64,000 bases of DNA from VFJQ01 sp044226525. Lineage in GTDB: Bacteria; Verrucomicrobiota; Verrucomicrobiia; Chthoniobacterales; Chthoniobacteraceae. The number at the start of each line of letters is the position of its first letter. Position 1 is the first letter of the stretch. This document shows, one piece after another, positions 40,013-50,700 of the stretch. The position numbers and the translations under genes are program-made. The notes under the pieces are model-generated. The model was not told the DNA's origin. It did no database searches and worked only from the letters and a program-made list of their open reading frames with translations. Location: the NCBI GenBank assembly GCA_044226525.1, contig JBGAGV010000025.1, positions 71,344 through 135,343 on the forward strand, in the 5' to 3' direction.

Positions 40013-42352
40013 ATGAAAGCCGCAGTTATCGTCATCCTTTTCGCCCTCGCGTCGCTCGGCCATGCGGTCGAGGCTCCGCCAGAATTGGATTCGACGCAAA
40101 AGCAGCGGGGGCCATTTTATTCAGGGTGCATTCGTTGGCGCAACGACGACGATGTCATCGCTTACAAAGGGATCGTCATTACGCTCGGCGCGGATGCAGA
40201 CGCCTATGTCTGCTACGACACCGAGCTGGTGCGCCTGTCGCTGGGTTGGGTCACGACCGGGAGGCGCTTCGGGCTGACGGTGCCGCGCTTCAACGCGCCG
40301 CCGCCGACGGTTGCGGGGGCACCGGTGTTTGCCACAGCGAAGATGCCGGGATGGGCGAACGACGGAAAATATGTCGATCCGCGGGAGGGCAAACGCGGAT
40401 CGCTCCCGAAAGAATGGGCTCATCACAAGGGGCTCTATGTTTACGGCCGGCAGGTCGTGTTAAACTACTCGGTGGGTGCAGTGGACGTGTTGGAGTTGCC
40501 GGGCTTCGAACGGGTTGAGCAATGGCCGGTTTTCACGCGGACCTTTCAGACGGCGCAAGCTGCGCACGATCTCGCCCTGAACGTGCTGAACGTGCCCGGT
40601 CCCGTATTGGAGTCGGCGGAGTCCGGCATGATCGTGCGCTCCCCGGCGAAGGGACAGAGCTTCATCGTCGCGTGCGAGGGTGCGGACGGCGCCACGTGGG
40701 GGGTGCGCGAGGGCTCCGTGATTTTGAAGCTCGCATCGGTCGCGGCGCACAAACCTTTCCGGCTCGACATCGCCGCACTGGGAAAAGCGAACGCCGCACC
40801 GAACGATGCGCTCGCCTTATCACCGATGGCGACCGACTTGCGCGAGCTCACGCACGGCGGCGCACCGCTCTGGCCGCAGCCGGTGGTGACCAAAGGCGAG
40901 CGCGCGAAAGACGACGCGGCTTATGTGCTGGATCGAATCACCGAGCCGGTCCCGAATCCGTGGAAGGCCGACGCCCTTTTTGGGGGCTTTGATTTCTTTG
41001 CCGATGGGCGCGCCGCCGTTTGCACCGTGCAGGGCGAAATGTGGGTGCTGTCCGGCATTGATGACAGGCTCGAAAAACTCTCATGGCGTCGCTTTGCCAC
41101 CGGACTCTTCCAACCGCTCGGCGTGCGCATCGTGCACGGGGAAATTTACGTCATAGGGCGCGATCAAATCACGCGCCTGCGGGATTTGAATGGCGACGGC
41201 GAGGCCGACCTCTACGAGAATTTCAATAACGATACCGTCCTCTCGAGCAACGCTGCCGACTACAATCTGGACCTCCAGACCGATAGCGCGGGGAACTTTT
41301 ATTTCGGCAAGGCTACGCCGTGGTTGCCGGACATCACCACACCGCATCAGGGCGCGATTTTCAAAGTGTCGCCCGACGGCGCGAAATCCGAGATCATCGC
41401 AACGGGACTGCGCGTGCCGAACGGCCTTGCCATCGGTCCGTTCGGCGAGATCGCCGCAAGCGAAAACCAAGGCCACTGGCAACCGTCGAGCAAACTCAAC
41501 ATCATCCGCTCCAGCGGCTTCTACGGCATGATGCCCTCCGCGCAGCGCGAGATTGAGATGACGTGGCGCGATAAGACGATGACGGCGAATCCGAGTGATC
41601 CCGCCGTGCGAGAGAAACTCGGCTTCAGCGGCTACGGTCCGAACAATCCCGTGCCACGAAGCTACGACCGACCGCTCGCATGGCTGCCCTACGCAGTGGA
41701 TACCTCCAGCGGTGCGCCGTTCTGGGCAAGCACGAATAAATGGGGGCCGCTCGGCGGGCAGCTCCTTTCCACAAGCTATGGCCGCTGCGCGCTTTTCGCC
41801 ACGCTGCGGCATAAGGTCGGCGATCTCGAGCAAGCCGCGATGGTGCCAATGAATCTGCCCTTCGACACCGGGATCATGCGCGGGCGCGTGCATCCGCTCG
41901 ACGGCCAGGTCTATGTCTCCGGCCTGCGTGGCTGGCTCACTTCCGCGCATCGAGCCAGCGGGCTCTATCGCGTGCGCTATACGGGCCAGCCTGCGCACCT
42001 GCCCGTGGACTTCGCGGTGAAGACGAGCGGCGTCGAATTGCGCTTCTCCGATCCGCTTGATCCGCAATCCGCCGCCGATCTCACCCGCTTCGCTGCCGAA
42101 CGCTGGAACTACTTTTACAGCGGTGCCTACGGCTCCGCGGAATACTCCGTTGCGCACCCCAAGGACCCCAAACACGACATTCTCACGATCCAATCCGCTC
42201 AGCTCTCAGACGATCGACGCACGCTCACACTCAAGATCGCCGACATGCGCAAGAGTGCTCAGCTCCAGCTCAACCTCAAGCTCGATACTTTGAACGGCAC
42301 AGCGCTCGATCGCGCGGTGTATCTCACCGTGCCCGCGCTTGCGCTGCCGTGA
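40013..42352 (+). CDS. Secreted DUF6797-like beta-propeller protein
   Basis: 779-residue exported protein (signal MKAAVIVILFALASLGHA). The N-terminal region (about 30-120; YKGIVITLGADADAYVCYDT, then RLSLGWVTTG) resembles the DUF6797 domain of planctomycete/verrucomicrobial proteins. Residues about 320-660 form a glucose/sorbosone-dehydrogenase-like propeller (QGEMWVLSGIDDRLE, LRDLNGDGEADLYENFNND, GLRVPNGLAIGPFGEI, GQVYVSGLRGW). A C-terminal beta domain (FAVKTSGVELRFSDPLDPQS) ends the protein. There is no CXXCH, so unlike many relatives it has no covalent haem. Function in extracellular sugar or polymer turnover is a guess. It overlaps nothing; the hydrolase gene follows after ten bases. Confidence 0.82.
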   Translation: MKAAVIVILFALASLGHAVEAPPELDSTQKQRGPFYSGCIRWRNDDDVIAYKGIVITLGADADAYVCYDTELVRLSLGWVTTGRRFGLTVPRFNAPPPTVAGAPVFATAKMPGWANDGKYVDPREGKRGSLPKEWAHHKGLYVYGRQVVLNYSVGAVDVLELPGFERVEQWPVFTRTFQTAQAAHDLALNVLNVPGPVLESAESGMIVRSPAKGQSFIVACEGADGATWGVREGSVILKLASVAAHKPFRLDIAALGKANAAPNDALALSPMATDLRELTHGGAPLWPQPVVTKGERAKDDAAYVLDRITEPVPNPWKADALFGGFDFFADGRAAVCTVQGEMWVLSGIDDRLEKLSWRRFATGLFQPLGVRIVHGEIYVIGRDQITRLRDLNGDGEADLYENFNNDTVLSSNAADYNLDLQTDSAGNFYFGKATPWLPDITTPHQGAIFKVSPDGAKSEIIATGLRVPNGLAIGPFGEIAASENQGHWQPSSKLNIIRSSGFYGMMPSAQREIEMTWRDKTMTANPSDPAVREKLGFSGYGPNNPVPRSYDRPLAWLPYAVDTSSGAPFWASTNKWGPLGGQLLSTSYGRCALFATLRHKVGDLEQAAMVPMNLPFDTGIMRGRVHPLDGQVYVSGLRGWLTSAHRASGLYRVRYTGQPAHLPVDFAVKTSGVELRFSDPLDPQSAADLTRFAAERWNYFYSGAYGSAEYSVAHPKDPKHDILTIQSAQLSDDRRTLTLKIADMRKSAQLQLNLKLDTLNGTALDRAVYLTVPALALP

Positions 42353-42362
42353 TCTCCATCTT

Positions 42363-43373
42363 ATGAAAACCACCCTTCTCCTTCTCGCCGCACTCGCCTT
42401 CACCGCCGCCGCGCAGACTCCCAACCCCAACGGCAGGCGTGCGCTCCCTCCGCTGCCCGATACGGTCGAAAGGCGGGCCGTAAGCATTTTCAGCGACGGC
42501 ACAGGCATGGCCGGCGATCTTTATTTTCCAAAGGGACTCAAGGCCGACGACAAACTCCCTGCCGTCGTGCTTTGTGCCGGCACCGGTGGCACGAAAGGCG
42601 GCTCACAGGCGAGGGTCGCGCCGCACTTCGCGGAGAAGGGCTACGTTGTGCTCGCGTTCGATTATCGCGGCTGGGGACAAAGCGAGAGCCAGCTCATCGC
42701 CGTGGAGCAACAACCGAAGCCCGATGAAAAAAACGAAATGACCATCAAGGTGAAAGCCATCCGCTGGCCTATGAACTACACCGACCAGACCGCGGACATC
42801 CGCGCCGCGATTAGCTTCATCGCGGGCGAACCCGGCGTGGACCCGACGCGCATCGGTTTGTGGGGCAGCAGCTACGGCGGTGGCCTTGTGACGTGGGTCG
42901 CTGGCAACGACCCGCGCGTGAAGTGCGTCGCCGTGCAAGTTCCCGGCATGGGCGGCGCCCGCGGCCCTGCCGCGACGAAATACGCCTACGACCTCGCAAC
43001 CAAGCAAGCACGCGGTGAGACCGGGCCCGTGCCGATCGAGACCGGCAAACTGACCGGCGCGATGGCGACGTATGCGCAGATGCGTGTGAACCCGGTCAAG
43101 AGCGTCGCCTTCAACGCGCTCGAGGCTGCGGCGAAAATCACCGCGCCCGCCCTCTTCATCCTCGCGGAAAACGAGGAACTAAGCAGCAACGCGAACGTCG
43201 AAGCCGTCCACAAGAGCCTGCTCGAACGCCACGTGCCCGCCAGCCTGCACGTTATCAAAGGCATCACCCACTACGGCGTCTATAAAGAAGGCTTCGATGA
43301 AGCCACTCGCGTAGAGCTGGAGTGGTTTGAAACGCATCTTCGTCAGCCCCCCGGAGATTCGCCGTCAAAATAG
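42363..43373 (+). CDS. Secreted alpha/beta hydrolase (dienelactone-hydrolase/Xaa-Pro-peptidase-like)
   Basis: 336-residue exported hydrolase; signal MKTTLLLLAALAFTAAA-Q. The nucleophile elbow GSSYGG has Ser170, the oxyanion region is AGTGGTKGGSQ, and the catalytic His is in GITHYGVY near the C-terminus; a candidate Asp/Glu is in LAENEELSS. The fold resembles S9/S15-type hydrolases and acetyl-xylan esterase-like proteins. It follows the propeller gene by ten bases and is probably co-transcribed, suggesting joint action on an extracellular substrate. Substrate unknown. It ends 77 bases before the convergent PQQ-like propeller gene. Confidence 0.88.
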   Translation: MKTTLLLLAALAFTAAAQTPNPNGRRALPPLPDTVERRAVSIFSDGTGMAGDLYFPKGLKADDKLPAVVLCAGTGGTKGGSQARVAPHFAEKGYVVLAFDYRGWGQSESQLIAVEQQPKPDEKNEMTIKVKAIRWPMNYTDQTADIRAAISFIAGEPGVDPTRIGLWGSSYGGGLVTWVAGNDPRVKCVAVQVPGMGGARGPAATKYAYDLATKQARGETGPVPIETGKLTGAMATYAQMRVNPVKSVAFNALEAAAKITAPALFILAENEELSSNANVEAVHKSLLERHVPASLHVIKGITHYGVYKEGFDEATRVELEWFETHLRQPPGDSPSK

Positions 43374-43449
43374 CAGGGATACTTGTCCGGTCGGATCAGC
43401 CTCCCTTCACCGGCTATAGACGGGCTGAGTTGCCCATGCGCCGATCGAT

Positions 43450-44658
43450 CTACATCCCCAGCCGCCAGAGCGTGCTGTCGGCGCGGACAAAAACATTTGC
43501 GCCGCTCAACGCTGGCGTGGAAAGAATCAGTTCCTTCGTTTCCGCCTGCACGGGGAGTTGCAGGGTGCCCGCGATGACGCCTTCCGCACCAGACACATCG
43601 ACCACCTGCACGAGGCCTTTTTCATTCACCGCCACAAGGCGTTGTCCCGAACCCACGGGCGATGCGCTGAACGGCCCAGTCAGGCGCAGCTTCCAGCCGG
43701 CATCGCCGGTCTTCAGTTCGGCGGTGGCGATCACGCCCGCGCCATTGATGCTGAACAGCCGCGAACCCAGCACGATCGGACTGATCGTCGCCGGATTCAC
43801 CTGCTTGGATCGCCAGAGTTGCGTCGGAGCCGTGCCATTCGCTTGCGGAGACAGCGCGGTGATGCCGTTCGACGGCGCATAAATCACCTGCTCCACCACC
43901 ACGCTCGAACTCGTCGTCGAAGCTCCCTCCGCATATTCCCACAGCTTGCTTCCACTTGCCGGGTCGATGCCTACGAGCCCTTTCGACGATTGCAGCACCA
44001 CCACCGGCGCAGACTTCGCGTCACGCCACACCACGGGGCTCGTCCAGTTCGCCGCTTTCGGCCGGTCGAGTTTCCACACGTTGCGCCCGGTCTTCACGTC
44101 GAGCCCGAGCGAGTAACTCTCGCTGTCGTTCTCGACTACGGTCACAAGCGTTTCCCCCACCACAAGCAGCGACGACGCCATGCCGAGGCTGTTGCTTACG
44201 TTCGGGTAATCGGACGTCAGACCGCGCGTCCACCGCAGGTTGCCTTCGAGATCGAATGCCGCCACGTCGTTGCAACTCCACAGCGCAAACACGCTCTGCC
44301 CATCACTGCACGGCGAACACGCTGCGATCGACGTCTTCGGGTGCGACATCGTGCGGCCCGTCGCGCGAAGCTGGCGCTCCCACACCTTCGTGCCATCCGC
44401 GGCCCGGAAGCAGATGAGATGCAGCCGCTCTTGCTTCGGCCCGCTCGAACACGTCACGAAGACTTTGTCGCCCACGATGATCGGGCTCGAAAGCCCGCGG
44501 CCCGGTAACGACGCGCTCCAGTCGATCTTCGGCTGCGATGGAATCTGCGCATCGGCTACCGTGCCCGAGCCATTCGGCCCGCGAAACTGCGGCCAGTCCC
44601 CAGCCACAGCGGTCAAAGCGAAGGCGGAGAAGAGAGTGAAAGTGCGAAGGGAGATCAT
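43450..44658 (-). CDS. Secreted PQQ-like (WD40/YVTN-type) beta-propeller protein
   Basis: 402-residue exported protein (signal MISLRTFTLFSAFALTAVAG). It begins with DWPQFRGPNGSG, the common opening of PQQ-binding-like propellers in PVC bacteria, and has tryptophan-docking repeats (DGTKVWERQL, EGNLRWTRGL, TGRNVWKLDR, SGSKLWEYAE). Residues for real PQQ/Ca binding are not evident, so it is likely a scaffold or binding propeller, not a dehydrogenase. It starts one base after the stop codon of the upstream HEAT-repeat gene, so the two are co-expressed, and is convergent with the hydrolase. Confidence 0.87.
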   Translation of the reverse strand: MISLRTFTLFSAFALTAVAGDWPQFRGPNGSGTVADAQIPSQPKIDWSASLPGRGLSSPIIVGDKVFVTCSSGPKQERLHLICFRAADGTKVWERQLRATGRTMSHPKTSIAACSPCSDGQSVFALWSCNDVAAFDLEGNLRWTRGLTSDYPNVSNSLGMASSLLVVGETLVTVVENDSESYSLGLDVKTGRNVWKLDRPKAANWTSPVVWRDAKSAPVVVLQSSKGLVGIDPASGSKLWEYAEGASTTSSSVVVEQVIYAPSNGITALSPQANGTAPTQLWRSKQVNPATISPIVLGSRLFSINGAGVIATAELKTGDAGWKLRLTGPFSASPVGSGQRLVAVNEKGLVQVVDVSGAEGVIAGTLQLPVQAETKELILSTPALSGANVFVRADSTLWRLGM

Positions 44659-44659
44659 G

Positions 44660-45754
44660 TTATTTGGTCGCGAGAAGGGCCGTGCCGGCGCTGTCGCAGA
44701 GACGAAGCTGGAATTCCCATTCCACCGTCCACTGCTCTTTCTGTTCGTTCTGGCAGGCCTTCACGAGCACGACGTTCTGGCCCTTCTTGAGGTGGCACTT
44801 GAGCTTGTATTGATCCATCTGCTGGCCGCGGTGGTATTCGTCCCGGCCGAAAATGAATTCGCCGTTCAGCCACACTTTCCACGCATTCTTGCAGCCAAGC
44901 CGGAGCTCCGCCTCGCGCTTGGTGGGCGAATCGATCGTCGTCACCGCATACGCCGTCGACTCTTTCAGCATGCCAAGCGGCTTGTTGAAATCGAGTTTCC
45001 CGTAGTCGTCCTTGCTCTCGAACGGCTGCCATTTCACCTCGCCGCTCTTGCCTGCATAAGTCGCGTCGAGCTTGATCTCCTTCTCCGGTGGGAAGACCGC
45101 GTCGAAGCCCTTGCGCTCCGTGTTGTCGAACGGCCCGACGACGTTCCACTTCATCAGGAAGCCGAAATGCTTCGGCAGATCGACCGGCACGCCGAGGCGC
45201 TTCAATTCACCCGCCACGAAATTCGTCTGATCCTCATCACGCACCGCCGCAAGCGCCTGGAGAAACGCGGCTTTCTGCTCTTCGCCCACCTTCGTTTTCG
45301 CAGCATCGATCACCCGCTGCACAGCGCCACGGCGAAGCTCCTGCACCGGATCGGCGATCAGCGACGGTTCGAGCGCATCTGCTCGCGCAGCGTCCGCTTG
45401 TTTGATCAGGTCGAAAGCAAGCTGCCGCGCCGGCGACGGATGCGACGTGTCTTTCAAAAAGCTCTCCACCTCCGCGAGCGGCAGCGGCTGTTTCGCGCGG
45501 AGCGCCGCATCGACCGTCGCATCGCCCGCGAGGCGCAGCCAGTTATCCGCCACCGGACTTCCTTTTCCACTCGCCTGCAAGACCGGCAGCAGCGCCGCCG
45601 GGCCCGCCTTCACGACTTCCCGCCACGCCGCGCTCGCTTCGGCATTACCCGCGCCTTCGCGGCCCACCGCAGCGAGCGTCTTCACAGCGTCATCGACCCC
45701 GGCGTGCAAAAGCGGCGCCGTGGCCAGGAGGAAAAGGGCGAGGTGTTTTCTCAT
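44660..45754 (-). CDS. Secreted HEAT-like repeat protein with C-terminal jelly-roll domain
   Basis: 364-residue exported protein (signal MRKHLALFLLATAPLLHAG). Residues about 20-185 are helical HEAT-like repeats (LLPVLQASGKGS, LAEVESFLKDTSHPSPARQL, ALEPSLIADPVQELRRGAVQ). The C-terminal ~160 residues are beta-rich (FLMKWNVVGPFDNTERKGFD, KVWLNGEFIFGRDEYHRG, QNVVLVKACQNEQKEQW) and look like the sugar-binding jelly-roll domain of PVC glycan-processing proteins. It is co-transcribed with the propeller gene downstream. Probably involved in extracellular glycan binding; no catalytic residues are evident. Start 45754 is chosen for the signal peptide. Confidence 0.8.
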   Translation of the reverse strand: MRKHLALFLLATAPLLHAGVDDAVKTLAAVGREGAGNAEASAAWREVVKAGPAALLPVLQASGKGSPVADNWLRLAGDATVDAALRAKQPLPLAEVESFLKDTSHPSPARQLAFDLIKQADAARADALEPSLIADPVQELRRGAVQRVIDAAKTKVGEEQKAAFLQALAAVRDEDQTNFVAGELKRLGVPVDLPKHFGFLMKWNVVGPFDNTERKGFDAVFPPEKEIKLDATYAGKSGEVKWQPFESKDDYGKLDFNKPLGMLKESTAYAVTTIDSPTKREAELRLGCKNAWKVWLNGEFIFGRDEYHRGQQMDQYKLKCHLKKGQNVVLVKACQNEQKEQWTVEWEFQLRLCDSAGTALLATK

Positions 45755-45804
45755 GCGCGGATGATGCAACGACAGCCGCGTTTCTTAGCGCAAGCGCGAA
45801 GCAA

Positions 45805-47373
45805 TTATTTCGAAAACCGCAGCGCCCCTCCCGGACGCTCGCCGGTGAACTGCCCATCGCGCATCACCACGCCGCCATTCACGATCACCTCTGCAAACCC
45901 CACGGCACAATGATGCGGATCTTGGAACGTCGCGGGATCGCTCACCTTTTCGGGATCAAAAATGACGATATCCGCAAACGCTCCCGGCTTGATCACTCCA
46001 CGATCGCGCAACTGGAACGTCGTCGCGGGCAGCGACGTCATCCGGCGCACCGCATCCTCCAGCGAGTAGAGTTTTAGTTCGCGCACATAGCGGCCAAGCA
46101 CGCGCGCGTTATTCCCGTAGCTGCGTGGGTGCGGCACGTCATCGCCGGGAATCCGCGGGCCACCGTCACTCGCGATCATCGTGAGCGGGTGGCGAAGGAA
46201 GGTCTGCAAATCCGTTTCGCTCATCCCGTGATAAATCCCGCTGCCGCCGCCGCGTCGTTCGATATCGAGAATCAGCTCGACCTGATCATCGATCGAGTCC
46301 AAGCCCCGCACGATCTTCGCCGCCGCCGGAATGGTTTTCCCATTCAGCGACGGATCGGCCTCGAATTTCGCAATCACCGCGTAACTGTAATCCGTGCGTC
46401 CCTGCCGCTCCCGCGTTCGCCGCATTTCCTCCACGATCTTCGCCTTCTGCTCGGGCGACTCGATTCGCGCGATGAAATCCGCCCGCGTGCCTTCGCGCGC
46501 CTTGTCGGGAATCAGCTGCGCCAGGCCGGTGCTTGAGGCCGTGTAAGCATACGCATCGTGCGTGATCGACAGCCCTTCCGCCCGCGCTCGGTCGAACATC
46601 GCCAGCACTTCGTCCGCTTTGCCCCACGCCGACGGTCCGGACAATTTGAGATGCGACACCTCCGCCCGGATCTTCGCTTCGCGCGCCACGCGCATGAGCT
46701 CACTCAGCGCATCGAAAATCTTCGTCGTCTCCGCGCGCATGTGGCTCGCGTAAATGCCGCCGTGCGCCGCCGCAACTTTCGCGAGTTCCACGATCTCCTC
46801 CGTCTTCGCAAACGTCCCCGGCAGGTAAATCAACCCGGTGCTGAGCCCGACCGCTCCTTCGTTCATCCCTTGCTCCACCAGTGCCTTCATCTTCTCCAGT
46901 TCCTCTGCACTCGGTTCGCGTGCGAAGTTCCCGCCCATCGCTTTTTGCCGAACCGTATTGTGACCCACGAGCGTGGCCACATTGATCGCGCATTTCGCCC
47001 GCTCAATCTCCTGGAAGAACTTCGCGACATCGATCCGCGAACCGCCGCAGTTCCCCGTCACAATGGTCGTCACGCCCATGCGCACGAAGTTCTCTGCATC
47101 CGGCGTTCGCGCGATTCGCTCCGAGTGCGTGTGCACATCGATGAACCCGGGCGTCGCCACGCGGCCTCGTGCATCGATCACCACAGTCGCCTCACCGGCC
47201 ACGTCTCCTACGCCCACGATTCGCTGTCCTCGAATCGCAATGCTTCCCTTGGTCAGCGAAGCCCCGGTCCCGTCCACGATGCGCGCGTTTTGAATGAGGA
47301 GATCGAAGGACTCACCGCGGGTTAGACAGTTGAGGAGCGCAAAGACGACGAGGGCAGCAAACAGGCGAGTCAT
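45805..47373 (-). CDS. Exported N-acyl-D-amino-acid deacylase (amidohydrolase)
   Basis: 522-residue amidohydrolase with a likely signal peptide (MTRLFAALVVFALLNCLTRG; the Cys16 context is not a clear lipobox). Metal-site residues: HTH in GFIDVHTHSE, a Cys in VTGNCGG, His in YASHMRAE and EVSHLKLSG, and the Asp in MIASDGG. The GNCG motif and overall length match D-aminoacylases, which hydrolyse N-acyl-D-amino acids; related members act on dipeptides. D-amino acids could come from peptidoglycan. Start 47373 is preferred; longer frames lack the signal. The gene is divergent from the large DUF1800 gene. Confidence 0.9.
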   Translation of the reverse strand: MTRLFAALVVFALLNCLTRGESFDLLIQNARIVDGTGASLTKGSIAIRGQRIVGVGDVAGEATVVIDARGRVATPGFIDVHTHSERIARTPDAENFVRMGVTTIVTGNCGGSRIDVAKFFQEIERAKCAINVATLVGHNTVRQKAMGGNFAREPSAEELEKMKALVEQGMNEGAVGLSTGLIYLPGTFAKTEEIVELAKVAAAHGGIYASHMRAETTKIFDALSELMRVAREAKIRAEVSHLKLSGPSAWGKADEVLAMFDRARAEGLSITHDAYAYTASSTGLAQLIPDKAREGTRADFIARIESPEQKAKIVEEMRRTRERQGRTDYSYAVIAKFEADPSLNGKTIPAAAKIVRGLDSIDDQVELILDIERRGGGSGIYHGMSETDLQTFLRHPLTMIASDGGPRIPGDDVPHPRSYGNNARVLGRYVRELKLYSLEDAVRRMTSLPATTFQLRDRGVIKPGAFADIVIFDPEKVSDPATFQDPHHCAVGFAEVIVNGGVVMRDGQFTGERPGGALRFSK

Positions 47374-47726
47374 TGGGGGCAATCGCTTTAAGCAGAAGAC
47401 CATCAACGATGCACTCGTGTTTCGACGCCCCTGGTCATTTCTCAATGCCAGAAATCGAATCATTTTTGAGTGCCATGCGGCCACCATCCGCTCAGAAATT
47501 TATTCATTTATGAGAATAAACAGCGAACAACAGCCGATCCACCTTGATCATTCCAACGCCCCACATCTCATTTTAAGCGTAACATTTTGAACATATTACA
47601 ATTCGTTCATTATGTCGAAACGACCACTCACCTCCGATCACTGCCAAATCCAAGCACACGCCCTGCTCCCTTCTCGAAATTGCCCATGGAGCCAGGTTGC
47701 GCGCTTAAGCGCAGCCGCCTTGAGCC
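47374..47726. promoter_or_regulatory. Divergent regulatory region with AT-rich palindrome and candidate promoter
   Basis: This 353-base spacer between the D-aminoacylase and DUF1800 genes is notably AT-rich for the window. TTGAAC (47587-47592) and TTATGT (47610-47615), 17 bases apart, may be a sigma-70-like promoter for the plus-strand gene with a ~105-base leader. A perfect 7-bp palindrome TTTATTC/GAATAAA (47499-47505, 47514-47520) is a candidate operator. The minus-strand promoter was not identified. Confidence 0.4.
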
Positions 47727-50700
47727 ATGCTTTCATCACTTCGCTCCCTTCGTGGCCGCACCTTGGCAACCTGGTGCGTCTGCCTCCCCCTGCTCCTCGC
47801 CGCTCCGGCTAGTCGCGCCATCATTGATCTCGATCAAAACGGTTGGAGCGATCTCTGGGAATCCGCTTACGGGCCGGGCACCATTGCCGATGCCGACGAC
47901 GATGGCGACGGGCGCACTAATCGTCAGGAACACGACGAAGGCACCGACCCGCACGACGCCGGTTCGCTCCTCCCCGAAGCGACCGCGCAGGCGCTGCCGA
48001 AAGGCAAGGTGCGCGTCTCGTGGACGACGGTGCTTGGAAAATGGCACCAGCTTCAGGTCAGCTTCGACACGACCACGTGGAGCAATCTCGGCCCCGCGCA
48101 ATTCGGTGCCGATACGGAGCAGGAATTTATCTTCGCGCCCGCCACGCAATACCTCACCGGCGGTCCGCTGATTTCCCGCTGGCGCAACGTCAACGGGGAC
48201 CTCACCACGATCAAGACCTACGCCGCCAACGGCACACCCGTCGCCACGGAATCGAGCACGCTGCTCAACGTCGAGACAAAGCAAACCTCGCCCGATCAAT
48301 CCAACTTCGGCCAGTGGGTGCGCGGCTGGATCATCCCGCCAGCCGCGGGCAAATACACCTTCTGGATCGCCAGCGACGACTCCGGCGAATTGTGGTTCTC
48401 GCCCAATGCGACCAAGGAAGCCAAGCAACTCATCGGCTCCGTCAGCGATTACACAAACTTCCGGCAGTGGGATAAATACCCGTCGCAAAAATCCGCCATG
48501 AAACCGCTCAAGGCCGGCAAGCCCTACTACTTTGAGGCCTTCCAAAAAGAATGGGGCGGCGGCGATCACCTCTCCATCGCGTGGACCGGCCCGAAGCTGA
48601 ACGCCGACAAGGAAATCATCGCCGGTGCTTACGTCGCGACCGATGCGGAAACGATCGGCCAGAAACTCAAGCGCGGCGAGACGCCTACCTATCGAGTGCG
48701 CGTCTTCGATCAGGATACCGACGGCGATGGCCTTACCGATTGGGAGGAAACGCTCGTCGGGCTCGATCCGAACAATCCGCGCACCGTCTCGCGCGTGAAG
48801 GATCTGCAAACGCTCACCGACATGTTCGCCGCGACGAATGTCATCACGGTCGGCGCCGAGGACAGCCGCGGTTATGAAAAAGAGCGCAAGCCGCTTAAGT
48901 TTACTTTCTTCCGCTCGGGCAATGTGAACCCGCTCACGGTTCAGTTCACCGTGTCCGGAACGGCGCAATCGGGCGCGGATTTCCAACCACTGGCCGGCAC
49001 CGTGGAATTCGGTGTCGGCCAGACGAGCTCCACCATCGAAGTCGTCCCCGAAGACGACGCGCAACTCGAGTCCGCGGAAACGATGACGGTCACGCTCGGA
49101 GCGGGGGCCGCTTATCAGATCGGCACTCCCGCCAGCGCCACCGCTACCATCGACGATGCCGCGGACGTGATCCTCGTCGCCACGCTGCGCCCGGTCGAGC
49201 GCGCTTCCGGCGGCTATGGCACCGTCGCCATGCGCATGGCGGGAAACCAGGTCTTCGCCGACGCCGGCCTGACTTTCGGCAATCTCACCTCCGACGAAAC
49301 GGCTGCGGAAATCTATGTGCAAGGAACCGGCGGGATGAAGACCACAGTGTATTCCTTCGCCTTAGGGCAAGTGCCGCTCGTGCGCTGGGACTTCGCCGAC
49401 GCCGGCGGACTCACTCGCGAGCAGATTCTCACTGCACTCGGCGCCGGCAAACTCTACGCGCGTGTGTCCAGCGAGCGTTTCCCCGGCGGCGAAATCGTCG
49501 GCGCGTTCGTGAAAGCCTACGGCTGGACCAAAGCGCAAAAACCGCCCTCGCCCGGCGCAGCCCTCTCCCGCGCCCGCAACGACGGCGAAGCCGCGCGATT
49601 CCTCACCCAGGCAACTTTCGGCCCGACGGCGGACGAGATTCGGAAGGTTAAAAAAATCGGCTTCGCCGGATGGATCAACGACCAGTTCAAGCGTCCCGCC
49701 TTCAAACACCTCGAATACGTGCGGGCCCGCCGCGCCGAGTTGCTCGCCCGGTCCGGAGGCAACGACGATGGCTATCAAGCTCCTCGCCAGGAGGCGTGGT
49801 GGCAGGCGGCGGTCGGCTCGCCCGATCAACTCCGCCAGCGCCTCGCCTTCGCCCTGAGCGAGATCATGGTCGTGTCCGATGTCGGTGCGCTCGAAGGCTC
49901 GCACGAAGGCCTCGCGGATTATTACGACATGCTCTGCCGCGATGCCTTCGGCAATTTCCGCAAGCTGCTCGAAGACGTGACGCTGAGTCCGATCATGGGC
50001 CAATACCTCAGCATGGTGCGCAACCAGAAGCCGAACCCGAACAACGGTTCGCAGCCCGACGAAAACTACGCGCGCGAAATCATGCAGCTCATGAGCATCG
50101 GCCTGAACATGCTCAATCCCGACGGCTCGCTCGCCCTCAATGCCAACGGCCTGCCGACGCCCACTTATGCGCAGAGCGATATCGTTGGCCTCGCGCACGT
50201 CTTCACCGGCTGGGGCTTCGCCTACGACAAAGCGAATCCCCCCGCCAACCTCGATAGCTTCTTCCTCTACGGCGAGCGGGACGAATTGCACCCGATGATC
50301 ATGTTTCCGAAATACCACGACCCGCTCTCGAAGCGGATCGTCGGAGGCGTCACGGTGCCCGCGGGTTTGACGGGCGAGGCCGACCTGAAGTTCGCGCTCG
50401 ATACGCTGTTCAATCATCCCAACGTCGGCCCCTTCATCGCTCGACAACTCATCCAGCGCTTCGTCACCAGTAATCCGAGCCGCGGTTACATTTACCGCGT
50501 TGCGGCGAAGTTCAATAACAACGGGCGCGGCGTGCGCGGCGACCTCAAAACGGTCATCCGTGCGGTGCTGCTCGACGCGGAAGCTCGCAATCCCAACTTC
50601 ACGCAGAACGACGGCTTCGGAAAACTGCGCGAACCGGTCCTGCGTGCCTCGCATCTGCTCCGAGCCTTCGAGGCCACCAAACCGGTCCCGACCGATCAGC